Assembly (NCBI RefSeq): GCF_016908375.1
Contig: NZ_JAFBDS010000005.1
Coordinates: 62,001-126,000 of the forward strand
From: Amphibacillus cookii
GTDB lineage: Bacteria > Bacillota > Bacilli > Bacillales > Amphibacillaceae
Reading direction: 5' to 3'
DNA: 64,000 nt
Part shown: positions 34,333 to 43,311 of the stretch, piece by piece
Layout: the number at the start of each line of letters is the position of its first letter
How positions within the stretch are numbered: position 1 is the stretch's first letter
Notes under the pieces: generated by a model
What the model was told of the DNA's origin: nothing
What the model saw: only the letters and a program-made list of their open reading frames with translations
Databases searched by the model: none
Translations under genes and position numbers: made by a program

Positions 34333-34758
34333 ATGCGCTATTTAGCAGACCATGAATATGCACTAGCCACACGATTTTTATTTTTATCGATGGCTATTAC
34401 CGTTATTAAGAGAGAAATTGATATGATCGAAAACAAAACCAAGCTAAAAATCAAAAGCCCTTATCTTCTCTTATTCAAACAAATGGAGGCAAAGGCTTTT
34501 CAAGAACGGCAACAACTACGCAAATATATGTACGATCAAAAAATACAAGTCCGACCATTAGAGAAAAACGATGCTTTCACGGCTTACCTATTTATTTGTG
34601 GAGAAAGAGAGGAAAAACGTAATTACTTTAATCCGACCCTTCGGAAGAAAGTAGAGCAGATTCTATCTGAGTTAATGATGCAGAGTTACCAAGACCACTC
34701 CAATCTTTTAACCAATGAAGATCAAGCAATCATGAGCTCATCATCACCCATTAAATAA
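34333..34758 (+). CDS. yhjD: YhjD-like conserved hypothetical protein
   Basis: 141 residues, helical, with charged stretches (TVIKREIDMIENKTKLKIKS, FNPTLRKKVEQILSELMM). No membrane segment or catalytic motif is seen. Start ATG 34333 (MRYLADHEYAL) follows AGAGGTGG. The place between comK and yhjE is where B. subtilis carries yhjD; the symbol rests on that gene order and on a weak resemblance, not on a confirmed alignment. The function is unknown. Confidence 0.55.
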   Translation: MRYLADHEYALATRFLFLSMAITVIKREIDMIENKTKLKIKSPYLLLFKQMEAKAFQERQQLRKYMYDQKIQVRPLEKNDAFTAYLFICGEREEKRNYFNPTLRKKVEQILSELMMQSYQDHSNLLTNEDQAIMSSSSPIK

Positions 34759-34871
34759 TGGGAGAACTGCATACCTTTACTACTTTTTCGGTCATTTTCA
34801 CCAAAAGTTTAATGACTAATTCTCTCCCTAAACTTTTATCACTTTAAGACACCAATATTAATCATTAAACA

Positions 34872-34911
34872 AATAACCTCGTATCACGTTAATCGTGAGT
34901 ACGAGGTTATT
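34872..34911. terminator. Shared terminator of yhjD and comK
   Basis: A perfect stem AATAACCTCGTA / TACGAGGTTATT with inner TCACG/CGTGA pairing and a TTAAT loop, between convergent genes. The T run is short on both sides. Confidence 0.75.
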
Positions 34912-34927
34912 CATCCCAGAAATAAAG

Positions 34928-35464
34928 CTAAAATGTTGGATAGCCTAAAGCTTTAATAAGTGCATTTAATGCTTCTTTTTGGTGAACAGGTTTTAATTGT
35001 TCAGCGAGCATAAAACGATATTGGGCTGTCCTGTGTAATTGATTGAGCATAATACCTTCTGAAACAGGCACCATCAACTGACGCCCATCTCGGAACCATA
35101 CTTCAGAACCGCCATATTTTGCTTTTTTTATCTTTCTTATATGCGTATGGGAAAACCACGAACAGTATGGGTTAGTAGATGAATGTGTTGGAAAAAAATA
35201 AAAATGATGGGTTACGCTAATCGCTATTGGGGGCTTATTATTAAAGTCACATAATATCTTGGCACCATCGAATCGTGCCACAAGTTCCTCTCCATGATAA
35301 CGGTAAGCTGCTTCCATCAGCTTACCAGGGGGGGTGTTTACAATGATTGGATCCTCTCTATCTTCTTCGTAAATTAAAGTTCCCCATGACTCATCAATCT
35401 CAGTTGCGATAAAAGCCATTGTTGTATGTGATAGTTCATGAGATGTTTTCGTTTTTGCTGACAT
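34928..35464 (-). CDS. comK: Competence transcription factor ComK
   Basis: 178 residues. The core HFYFFPTHSSTNPYCSWFSH with NKPPIAISV before it and MVPVSEGIMLNQLHRTAQYR after it matches ComK of B. subtilis region by region. ComK activates DNA-uptake and recombination genes, including addAB, from K-boxes. Start ATG 35462-35464 (MSAKTKTSH) is 8 nt after AAAGGA. The C-terminal tail is a little shorter than in B. subtilis (192 residues). The neighbours (yhjD/yhjE on one side, lplJ/yhfI on the other) agree with the B. subtilis order. Whether the organism is competent is unknown. Confidence 0.88.
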   Translation of the reverse strand: MSAKTKTSHELSHTTMAFIATEIDESWGTLIYEEDREDPIIVNTPPGKLMEAAYRYHGEELVARFDGAKILCDFNNKPPIAISVTHHFYFFPTHSSTNPYCSWFSHTHIRKIKKAKYGGSEVWFRDGRQLMVPVSEGIMLNQLHRTAQYRFMLAEQLKPVHQKEALNALIKALGYPTF

Positions 35465-35739
35465 ATTCAACATCCTTTCTCACACATAGCATTAATAGAA
35501 CTTTTATGTAAAATATTCTATGGTTAAATTATACACAAATAACCATATAAATCCATAGTAATTTAAAAAGTTCAGAAATTAGTCAAATTTTTGAGTTAAA
35601 CAGCGTTTTTATAATAATTTAAGCAGGAATTTAAGCAAAGAAATAGAGGCAGGAAAATATTGAGGTAAAAGAAGGAACACGCATTAATACAGGCAAAGCT
35701 AAATATTTTTTTAAAATAGGTTCCTGTTAAGAATGAACG

Positions 35740-35771
35740 GCGTGGGCGTTTTACGGGCGATTATCTGTGAA
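35740..35771 (+). repeat. Element R right-end fragment
   Basis: GGGCGTTTTACGGGCGATTATCTGTGA matches only the last 25-30 bp of element R. It lies in the gap 35465-35849, where no gene is seen. Confidence 0.45.
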
Positions 35772-35806
35772 TCTCTAAACCATAAGAAACCATGGTTCAG
35801 AGATTC
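35769..35806. other. Hairpin downstream of lplJ
   Basis: GAATCTCTAAACCAT pairs with ATGGTTCAGAGATTC (one mismatch) around an 8-nt loop. There is no T run on either side, so its role as terminator is uncertain. Confidence 0.45.
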
Positions 35807-35849
35807 GTTGCAAACTTACTACTTTACTATCCTGTTAAGCTACAAAGCA

Positions 35850-36845
35850 TTAGTAAATCAAGTCAATTAACTCTTGCTGTGTAATTTTCCCTAAATAATG
35901 CGGAACGTCAATTTCAGACAAAGCATCCGTTAAGGCTTGTTTTTGGTAACGTATACCAATTAATTTATCTTCGATAACACTTATGTCTCCAACACCAAAG
36001 AAGTCCCCATAAATTTTACAGTTTTTGATTAATCCCTTTGACACATCCATCCTAACATCCACTAAACCAGCTGGAAATTTATGCGTTTTTTGAATATCAA
36101 AAGTTGGCGATTTACCGAAGTTCCATTCCCAATTCTGATAGCGATCTTTGGAGATTTGATGTATATTATCCCAATCCTCTTCTGTCAATTGATAGCGTGG
36201 AACATTTGCCAGATTATCCACATTAAATAAATGCTTAAGTAGATGTACTTTAAACTGCTCCATGGTAATGGGCTGATCAAGAAATTCAGTAATATTCGCA
36301 ACACGACTGCGAATCGATTTAATCCCCTTTGATTTTATCTTTTCTGAATTAACATTTAAAGCCTCGACAACATGCTCAATTTCAGAATCAAGCATTAAAG
36401 TACCGTGACTAAACATACGTCCACGCTTAGTAAATTGAGCATTTCCAGAAATTTTCCGCCCCTCTGCCACTAAATCGTTACGACCACTAAGTTCAGCAGG
36501 TACACCTAATGTGTTTAAGGCATGTACAACTGGATCTGTGAATTTAGCGAAATTATGAAAACTGTTACCGTCATCTTTCGTAATAAAACTAAAATTCAAA
36601 TTTCCTTCATCATGATAAACTGCACCACCACCAGAAAGGCGACGAACCACTTTTATATGCTGTTCATCTACATATTTAGTATTAATTTCTTCAATGGTGT
36701 TTTGATTACGTCCTATAATAATAGATGGACGATTGACGTAAAAAAGAAGATAGGTATCTTCTTCACCAAAATGATTGAGTACATATTCCTCAATAGCTAA
36801 GTTAATATACGGATCCGTAATGCCTTCATTATCGATAAACTTCAC
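35850..36845 (-). CDS. lplJ: Lipoate-protein ligase LplJ
   Basis: 331 residues with the biotin/lipoate ligase core RRLSGGGAVYHDEGNLNFSF and the region RNDLVAEGRKISGNAQFTKRG, plus the C-terminal accessory domain (FPAGLVDVRMDVSKGLIKNC). It attaches free lipoate, through lipoyl-AMP, to E2 subunits and GcvH (6889-7275 in this window). The start is a GTG at 36845 after AAGGGGG. It lies next to yhfI, as in B. subtilis. Confidence 0.92.
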   Translation of the reverse strand: MKFIDNEGITDPYINLAIEEYVLNHFGEEDTYLLFYVNRPSIIIGRNQNTIEEINTKYVDEQHIKVVRRLSGGGAVYHDEGNLNFSFITKDDGNSFHNFAKFTDPVVHALNTLGVPAELSGRNDLVAEGRKISGNAQFTKRGRMFSHGTLMLDSEIEHVVEALNVNSEKIKSKGIKSIRSRVANITEFLDQPITMEQFKVHLLKHLFNVDNLANVPRYQLTEEDWDNIHQISKDRYQNWEWNFGKSPTFDIQKTHKFPAGLVDVRMDVSKGLIKNCKIYGDFFGVGDISVIEDKLIGIRYQKQALTDALSEIDVPHYLGKITQQELIDLIY

Positions 36846-36914
36846 CCTGATTCCCCCTTAATTAAATGCTAATATCATTTTATTTGAAAAACTTGTCAAA
36901 AGCAAACAAATCAC

Positions 36915-37643
36915 TTATTGCCATGTCAATCCAGAATAAGCTAATAATACATCACCCGAAAAATAACGCTTTGCCTCTATAACTAACTGATCACGCTCAC
37001 CAAAATGGGGATGATGGCTTAAGATTAACGTGTTAACCCCTGCTTCAGCAGCAATCATCGCACACTCCTTACTGTTCATATGTCCAGCCGCCCTACCATC
37101 TTGGTCCTCATAAAAATTACAATCTGTAATCAACACGTCAGCCTGTTTACTAAAGGGAACAAATTCTTGCTTAAAACTTGAATCCGCAGTATAGACAACC
37201 ACTTTCTCACCATCTGTAATACGCATCGCATAACAACTAACCGGATGATCCGTTGCCATAAAAGTTATTGTAAACGGGCCAATTGCTGTTGACTGTTCCG
37301 GGTTGTACACTACTGCCTCAGTATAATTATGTGTTAATTGATTAAATTCAGTTTTATCCTGCTGATGACCATAGATCGGCAATATTTTATCCTGTTTACG
37401 AATACCATTTTGCACAAGCATTTGGTATTGCAACACACCAAGATCAGCCTTGTGATCATGATGATAATGTGAAAGGATAACGGCATCCAAGTCATATGGA
37501 TCGATGTATTTAGGTAACTGGGCTAACGCACCACTACCACAGTCAACCAATAGTCGAAAACCATCTTTTTCAAACAAATAACTTGAAGTCGCTTCACCGC
37601 GTTCCGGATAAGCACCCCAAAAACCGATAGCTGTAACCTTCAT
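36915..37643 (-). CDS. yhfI: MBL-fold metal-dependent hydrolase YhfI
   Basis: 242 residues with the metallo-beta-lactamase-fold metal motif SHYHHDHKADLG (residues about 57-68), and VDCGSGALAQL, VLITDCNFYED, HMNSKECAMIA and LILSHHPHFGE further on. It resembles RNase Z-like hydrolases, but the substrate is unknown. Start ATG 37641-37643 (MKVTAIGFWG) follows AAAGGTGATAAG. It is next to lplJ. Confidence 0.85.
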   Translation of the reverse strand: MKVTAIGFWGAYPERGEATSSYLFEKDGFRLLVDCGSGALAQLPKYIDPYDLDAVILSHYHHDHKADLGVLQYQMLVQNGIRKQDKILPIYGHQQDKTEFNQLTHNYTEAVVYNPEQSTAIGPFTITFMATDHPVSCYAMRITDGEKVVVYTADSSFKQEFVPFSKQADVLITDCNFYEDQDGRAAGHMNSKECAMIAAEAGVNTLILSHHPHFGERDQLVIEAKRYFSGDVLLAYSGLTWQ

Positions 37644-37740
37644 CTTATCACCTTTCCTCTCAATTAATAATGACATCACTGTAAATTAGTTTAACATAAA
37701 TTCAGAAAAACTCGCATTCACTCGATCTTTAGCAAATAAT

Positions 37741-37886
37741 ACGTCCCTTCAATCAGTGAGGTTTTTGTTCTGCTCCCACTGACGGGTCGTTGCGTGAATC
37801 AAGACATGAGCGGAGCGTCCGTTAACCCGCCTAAAGAGATTTTCTCTTTACCCTATTCTTAAGCGGACGGTTATCTATGATAAATA
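37741..37886 (+). repeat. Element R4, short form
   Basis: CCCTTCAATCAGTGAGG ... CTCCCACTGACGGGTCGTTG forms the left hairpin; GCGTCCGTTAACC ... AAGCGGACGGTTATCTATGA the right one. There are no AGGAC units. Confidence 0.75.
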
Positions 37887-38042
37887 CCTACCCAAAAGTA
37901 AAGGTTCTTTGTCAAATGACGTTGGTGAGAATTATTGTCGATTTTATAAGTGAATGTTTGTTTGATTAGGTGCATTTTGGGCTGATTTCGAGTCAATAGA
38001 TCTTAACTTAATTTAAATGTCTATCTACACGTAAATTCATGC

Positions 38043-38176
38043 GGGTTCGGTAAGGAAGTGATGAGACTCCTGCAGGAATAGCACGAGCTGAAGATCCACG
38101 CATGTGCGCGTTTGGTGCGCACATGAGTTAGCTGAAGCCGTGCCTGCGGAAAGCGAATCACTGGATGACCGAACCC
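38043..38176 (+). repeat. Element P copy 4
   Basis: Outer arms GGGTTCGGT / ACCGAACCC, inner arms AGTGAT / ATCACT, core GAGACTCCTGCAGGAATAGC, GAGCTGAAGATCCACG, TTAGCTGAAGCCGTGCC and GCGGAAAGCGAA. The apical part is a separate perfect hairpin CATGTGCGC / GCGCACATG. It lies in the yhfI-pbpF gap, where there is no other gene. Confidence 0.85.
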
Positions 38177-38288
38177 ATTGCTATTTTTAGAGAAATAGAA
38201 AAGACGTTAACGAAAGTCTACCCCCATTACACAAACGCATGAAATGGAGAATTCCCTTCACCAACGTCAAATAGTATACAACCAAAGT

Positions 38289-38333
38289 AAAAAAGGTAGT
38301 TGATCGTATGGTTTACCATATCAATCAACTACC
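38289..38333 (-). terminator. Terminator after the penicillin-binding protein gene
   Basis: On the minus strand GGTAGTTGAT / ATCAACTACC with inner ATATGGTAAACCATA pairing, followed by six T. Confidence 0.92.
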
Positions 38334-38346
38334 AGATCAAAACGTA

Positions 38347-40527
38347 TTAATCACTTAAAGACAGTGTAACAATATTCGAACGATTACCGCTTTGTCCAGT
38401 TAACGGATTATAAGGGACGATATAATAACTCGATTCACCAAACACAGGGGGCTCAACAATGGTAAAAGAAGCTTCCCCCTCAACTTGACCAATTAGTTCT
38501 TCGCCTTGTTCATTGACTTCGTAGATCTGGTAAATAATCCGCTCATCTTCAGGCGCACTCCAACTCAACTGTCCTATAACAAGGCGCCAACCTCCCCACT
38601 TATAAATAGCTTGTAAATCTTGAATAAGCGGTAATTCAATCGGAGCAGCTAAATCTTCCACCTGATCAGGTACAGTAAAAGTATTTGTAAGGGGCTGGTC
38701 CTGGTCAATCGCATTCAAAATTGATTTGGTCAACTCTGTTGCCGATTGACTGCCTTTAGTTAGATAGTGCTCGGCATCACTAACATCATAACCAATCCAA
38801 GTTGCTGTCACATAATCCGGTGTTATCCCAGCAAACCAAGCATCTTTTGCATAACCTAATGCATGTGGATGCTGAGTCGTTCCCGTTTTACCTGCTAAAG
38901 CTTTAGAAAACTCACCCGCTTGGCCGGTACCTTCTTCAACAACATTTTCTAACATCCGTAACATGTCCCAAGCGGCTTGTTCAGTAAAAACTTGCTCTTC
39001 GATTGGTGCAGCTTCTGCAATCACTTGACCATGGCGATCCTCGATTTTAGCAATGGTGTGTGCTGATATCCATTTTCCATGATGAGCAAAGGTCAGGTAG
39101 CCTTCCGCAACTTGAATGGGTGTCAAGCCCTCTGTCAATCCTCCAAGACCTAAGGCAAGACCTTGATCTGGAAGAGTGATATTCATTTTCGATAAATATT
39201 GTTTACTGGTTTCAATGCCTAATTGATCAAGTAACCAAACCGCGGATGTATTTTTAGAAACGGTTACAGCCTCATGCATTGAGACTTCACCTTGGTATTG
39301 CTCATCTATATTTCGAACCGTATAACCGTCATAATCTCGTTTAGAATCATCTAATAGCATGTAGGGTTGGTAACCTTCTGTTAGTGCCGGACCATAGACA
39401 GCTAACGGCTTCATAACAGAACCTGGTTGATGTGGCGATAAAGCACGATGCTGATCACCAATTGCATAATCACGACCACCGATAACGGCTTTTAACTGAC
39501 CCGTTTCTTGATCGAGCATTACAAAGGCTGCTTCAATATTGTCTTGTGAGCCATGAAAAAACTGCTGGTCTTGAATTTGCTCATAAGCATGTTGTTGGGC
39601 GATAGCATCCATATACACCGTTATTTGATAGCCTCCACGCTGTAATTCCTCTCGTGAAATTTGATATAAAGATTCAGCTTCTCGAATCACCAGTTCAAGA
39701 TAGTCATCAACCCATGGCACATTGATCTGATCTTGTTCTGTAACATTTAAGGTTCGACCTTGTAATGTTAACATCTCCTCAGTTTCCAAATAACCGATAC
39801 GTTGCAATTGACCAAGGACAAGATTACGTCGTTCAAGAGCCAGTTCTTCATTATTATATGGTGAATATAAATTTGGGCCCTTGACCATTCCAGCAAGCAA
39901 CGCCCCTTCTGTGATCGAAACTTCATCAATAGGTTTATCAAAAAAATAATGAGCAGCTGTTCCTACCCCATAAATACCATGTCCAAAATAAACCTGATTT
40001 AAATAAAGGGTAAGTATTTCATTTTTGGTATAGTGGCGTTCTAAATAAATAGAAGCCATGACTTCTTTTGTCTTTCTCATCCAAGATTGTTGATTATCCA
40101 AAAAGAGATTTTTAGCTAGCTGTTGCGTAATCGTACTCGCCCCTTCAACTTTATCAAAAGCAATAACATCTCGATAGACAGCACGCATAACCGATCTAAA
40201 ATCGACACCGGCATGATTATAAAATCGTTGATCTTCCACAGCTATAAATGCCTGCCAAACGTGCTCAGGGATCTGATTAAATTCTACCAATTGACGATTT
40301 TCCGTATATAATCGACCGACAGCTTCACCGTCCTCAGTCACAACGGTTGTGGTGGCTGGCAAGACAAGGTCTCGCTCATCAACAATCAGACCACCACCAT
40401 AAATAATAAATAGGAAGCCAACTACACTAAGAACGAGAATGGATAAGCCTACAAAAGCAGACCACTTTATCCATGGCCGTTTCATCACTTTTATCACACA
40501 ATCTTTCAATCTATTTAACTTTTCCAC
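38347..40527 (-). CDS. pbpF: Class A penicillin-binding protein (PbpF/PBP2c-like)
   Basis: 726 residues. N-terminal membrane anchor (about residues 20-45), glycosyltransferase GT51 domain (VEDQRFYNHAGVDFRSVMRA, GASTITQQLAKNLFL, TLYLNQVYFGHGIYGV), transpeptidase domain with SVMK (SxxK), SKN (SxN) and KTGTT, and a C-terminal domain of about 90 residues resembling fibronectin type III. It polymerises and cross-links peptidoglycan outside the membrane. Start GTG 40525-40527 follows GAGGTG. The pbpF symbol rests on length (about 714 in B. subtilis) and on location between yhaA/ecs and yhfI; another class A member is possible. Confidence 0.75.
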   Translation of the reverse strand: MEKLNRLKDCVIKVMKRPWIKWSAFVGLSILVLSVVGFLFIIYGGGLIVDERDLVLPATTTVVTEDGEAVGRLYTENRQLVEFNQIPEHVWQAFIAVEDQRFYNHAGVDFRSVMRAVYRDVIAFDKVEGASTITQQLAKNLFLDNQQSWMRKTKEVMASIYLERHYTKNEILTLYLNQVYFGHGIYGVGTAAHYFFDKPIDEVSITEGALLAGMVKGPNLYSPYNNEELALERRNLVLGQLQRIGYLETEEMLTLQGRTLNVTEQDQINVPWVDDYLELVIREAESLYQISREELQRGGYQITVYMDAIAQQHAYEQIQDQQFFHGSQDNIEAAFVMLDQETGQLKAVIGGRDYAIGDQHRALSPHQPGSVMKPLAVYGPALTEGYQPYMLLDDSKRDYDGYTVRNIDEQYQGEVSMHEAVTVSKNTSAVWLLDQLGIETSKQYLSKMNITLPDQGLALGLGGLTEGLTPIQVAEGYLTFAHHGKWISAHTIAKIEDRHGQVIAEAAPIEEQVFTEQAAWDMLRMLENVVEEGTGQAGEFSKALAGKTGTTQHPHALGYAKDAWFAGITPDYVTATWIGYDVSDAEHYLTKGSQSATELTKSILNAIDQDQPLTNTFTVPDQVEDLAAPIELPLIQDLQAIYKWGGWRLVIGQLSWSAPEDERIIYQIYEVNEQGEELIGQVEGEASFTIVEPPVFGESSYYIVPYNPLTGQSGNRSNIVTLSLSD

Positions 40528-40674
40528 AACATCACCTCGTATAAGATAGCACGACACTATCAATCAAACATTATACGACAAATATGGACAAAGCTAAAGT
40601 CATAACTAATTATTTTGATCATTAGAGCCCTATGATAACATAACGAACATTTTACTGTTCAATTTTGTCAGCCT

Positions 40675-41301
40675 CTACAAAAGATCGTGTCGGTGTGCAT
40701 AAACGGCGGCTTGTGTACGGTCGTGTACATCTAACTTTCGCAAAATATTACTCACATGTGTCTTCACGGTCTTGATTCCAATAAAAAGCTGATCAGCAAT
40801 CTCTTGATTGCTCGCACCATTAGCCAAACAAATAAGCACCTCTAACTCTCTTTCTGTTAATTGGTCATGTAATTGAGGTGTTTTATCTTGAAAACGTGTC
40901 ATCACTTTATGAGCCACCTTATCTTCAATGACGTTCTCTCCTTGATGTGCCTTATAGATAGCTCGAGCAATTTCTTCAGCAGACGAGGTTTTAAGTAAAT
41001 AGCTGAATGCACCGGCTTCTAAAGCTGGAAATACTTGTTCATCATCATAATAGCTCGTTAAAATAATGACTTTACAATTTGGTAACGCCTGCTTTATTAC
41101 TTTTGTTGCATCAATACCATTTCCCTCTTCCATCATCAAGTCCATCAATACAACATCTGGTTTCTCAACTAAGACCTTTTCAATACCTGCTTTTCCATTG
41201 TTAGCTTCCCCAACAATATCAAACATTTCCTCTGTTTCTAAGTAAGCAATGACACCTTTTCTAACCACATCATGATCATCGACGACAACAATACGTATCA
41301 T
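40675..41301 (-). CDS. liaR: Response regulator LiaR (VraR family)
   Basis: 208 residues: receiver domain with Asp54 (VLMDLMMEEGNG) and a LuxR-type helix-turn-helix (LTERELEVLICLANGASNQE onwards). It is activated by LiaS upon cell-envelope stress. The start ATG (41299-41301) overlaps the liaS stop (ATGA), with AGGAGG upstream inside liaS. The spacing and family closely follow liaFSR. The targets in this organism, such as a liaIH operon, are not in the window. Confidence 0.9.
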   Translation of the reverse strand: MIRIVVVDDHDVVRKGVIAYLETEEMFDIVGEANNGKAGIEKVLVEKPDVVLMDLMMEEGNGIDATKVIKQALPNCKVIILTSYYDDEQVFPALEAGAFSYLLKTSSAEEIARAIYKAHQGENVIEDKVAHKVMTRFQDKTPQLHDQLTERELEVLICLANGASNQEIADQLFIGIKTVKTHVSNILRKLDVHDRTQAAVYAHRHDLL

Positions 41302-42356
41302 TTTATTTCCTCCTGACATGGACACGGAACCCGAATGTCAATATATGTCCCTTCTCCCTGTTTCGTTCTTAAAATAAACTGCCCACCAATTTCCTCACTT
41401 CTTTCACGCATCGTTTTCAAGCCATAGGAGGTTTGTTTCTGCTCAGCCAAATCCCAATCAAAACCTTTCCCATTATCTGCTAGGTGGACAAATATATGCT
41501 GTGCTTCTTGTAAGAGTAAAATCTTTACTTTGGTCGCATCAGCATGGCGCAATATATTTGACAATCCCTCTTGAATAATGCGGAATAAATGTTCTTCAGT
41601 AAACTTAGGTAAATGCTCGATATCATCCATCTTCATAGTAAATTCAATCGCACATTTTGTTTTAAGTTCAGCAATTAAATTTGCTATCCCATCTCGCAAG
41701 GACTGATCAGATAAATGGATGGGGCGTAAATGTAATAACAATGCGCGCATTTCTGTTTGTGCTTTCATTGCCGACTCGGCCACTTCCACCATCTGAACGC
41801 GTGCCTTTTCAGGATTTTTCCCTAGTGTTCTTAGCACCGCTTTAGACATCATCGTTAATGCAAAAAGCTGTTGACTAACAGAATCATGTAAATCTCTTGC
41901 CAAACGCTGTCTTTCCTCTATGGTTGCCATTTTATGAGCCGATTCAGCAAAAGCTGCCTTTTCATCAGCTAAACGTTGTAGATAACGGACTTGATCATCA
42001 AGTTTTTTTGCTAAATCATTTAGCTCTGTACCAATCCGAGCAATTTCACCGTCTGTTTCATAATTAAAGCGCGAACGATAATTGCCACGTGATAACTGCA
42101 TAATCATAACAGATAAATCATCAATTTCTGATTTCAAGTGACCACTTGATCGAAAACCAATCAAAACAGCAATCAATGACCCAAGAAAGAAATACGCCCC
42201 AGAAAGTAAGACGATATTTAGCTGACTAAGCCAAATCGGATTAAAAATAACATCTATGAGTGTTAACACGACAAGCATAACTAATGAAGTGAATAATATC
42301 GTGTAAAGCTGTGCTTGAATAAATCGATAGCGGATTGAATTGAGCTTATAGTACAA
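41298..42356 (-). CDS. liaS: Sensor histidine kinase LiaS (VraS family)
   Basis: 352 residues with two membrane segments (about residues 15-40 and 45-67) joined by a very short loop, as in intramembrane-sensing kinases, then a HAMP-like linker, HisKA_3 dimerisation box RQRLARDLHDSVSQQLFALT with the phospho-His, and HATPase (LSNILRHADATKV, DNGKGFD). The start is probably a TTG (42354-42356), 8 nt after GAGGGGG; no ATG is nearby. It works under control of LiaF. Confidence 0.88.
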   Translation of the reverse strand: MYYKLNSIRYRFIQAQLYTILFTSLVMLVVLTLIDVIFNPIWLSQLNIVLLSGAYFFLGSLIAVLIGFRSSGHLKSEIDDLSVMIMQLSRGNYRSRFNYETDGEIARIGTELNDLAKKLDDQVRYLQRLADEKAAFAESAHKMATIEERQRLARDLHDSVSQQLFALTMMSKAVLRTLGKNPEKARVQMVEVAESAMKAQTEMRALLLHLRPIHLSDQSLRDGIANLIAELKTKCAIEFTMKMDDIEHLPKFTEEHLFRIIQEGLSNILRHADATKVKILLLQEAQHIFVHLADNGKGFDWDLAEQKQTSYGLKTMRERSEEIGGQFILRTKQGEGTYIDIRVPCPCQEEIK

Positions 42357-42370
42357 AATAAGTGCCCCCT

Positions 42371-43138
42371 CTAAACACGATCGATCCGTATCGATCCAGC
42401 CTTTAATTTTAAATCAAATGTTAATTTCCTAGTGGCTTCATCATAACCTGGTGTACTGTGCGATAGTTTTCGATTAATCCCCTCTGATCCATTTTCAAGA
42501 ACAGAAATATTCCCTGCCTTAACCGATGCTTTAACATAAAAATCTACATGATCAGGAATAATAATCTTAATATCACCTGCTAGACCATGGATCATAATTG
42601 GTGTGTCTTGATCGGGAATAAAAGCCTTCGTAAAGTCCAATGTATAATCGCCGACAGCATTCCACAGCTGAATGGGTTCAACTTTCCAATTTGGTGTATC
42701 ATAACTATACTCACCGACGATAAACTTACTATATTTAGGCTTTTGGTTATCCTCTTCATGGGGATGCGAATCGTAAACAAATTCAAATGGCTTTTTTTTA
42801 TGCTTACGGGGCCACCCTAAAAAACGTAAACCGACAAAGATTAGAATGAGGGGCCATAATTTATAAACATCCCAAAAACCAAATGTTAGATAATTAAATT
42901 GATCTAATAATAGTAAACTACCAAAAATAATGAGAAAAACGGGCGTACCATATCCATTAAACCCTTTATACGCTTGGTATATCCATTTCATTCCAAGTAG
43001 TATAAAAAAACTCGGATAAATATAATGCCACCAATCTCTAAATGACCAAGTTAGTGCTCCTATATTAACTAAAACTAAAAAAATACCTAGCAGAATAATA
43101 CTTATTGCAAAGACATTACGAAAGAAACGTTGTCTCAT
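42371..43138 (-). CDS. liaF: Cell-wall-active antibiotic response protein LiaF
   Basis: 255 residues: N-terminal hydrophobic part with about four membrane segments (residues 8-115) and a cytoplasmic C-terminal beta domain (KFIVGEYSYDTPNWK, VGDYTLDFTKAFIP, MIHGLAGDIKIIIPDHVDFY, GSIRIDRV). LiaF inhibits LiaS in the absence of envelope stress. The start ATG 43136-43138 is favoured over the GTG two codons upstream, which is close to AAAGG. First gene of liaFSR, 14 nt before liaS. Confidence 0.88.
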   Translation of the reverse strand: MRQRFFRNVFAISIILLGIFLVLVNIGALTWSFRDWWHYIYPSFFILLGMKWIYQAYKGFNGYGTPVFLIIFGSLLLLDQFNYLTFGFWDVYKLWPLILIFVGLRFLGWPRKHKKKPFEFVYDSHPHEEDNQKPKYSKFIVGEYSYDTPNWKVEPIQLWNAVGDYTLDFTKAFIPDQDTPIMIHGLAGDIKIIIPDHVDFYVKASVKAGNISVLENGSEGINRKLSHSTPGYDEATRKLTFDLKLKAGSIRIDRV

Positions 43139-43311
43139 CTTCACTCAACCTTTCATCAATCCATATTTATTTAAGTAGCGTTTTCTTAGTTTCTACTCTT
43201 CTTATTATACTCATTATACCACTAACCGTAACGACCGTAAGCATGGTTTCCTCTCCGCCTTAAGTTGGATATATGCTATAATAGTCATATTAATCAAAGG
43301 GGGAAGTCGAG

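Noticed and set aside
37741-37886. MITE or insertion-sequence ends for element R
   Set aside because: The left (AAAACGAAC) and right (CTGTGATAA) ends are not inverted repeats of each other and no consistent target duplication is visible.
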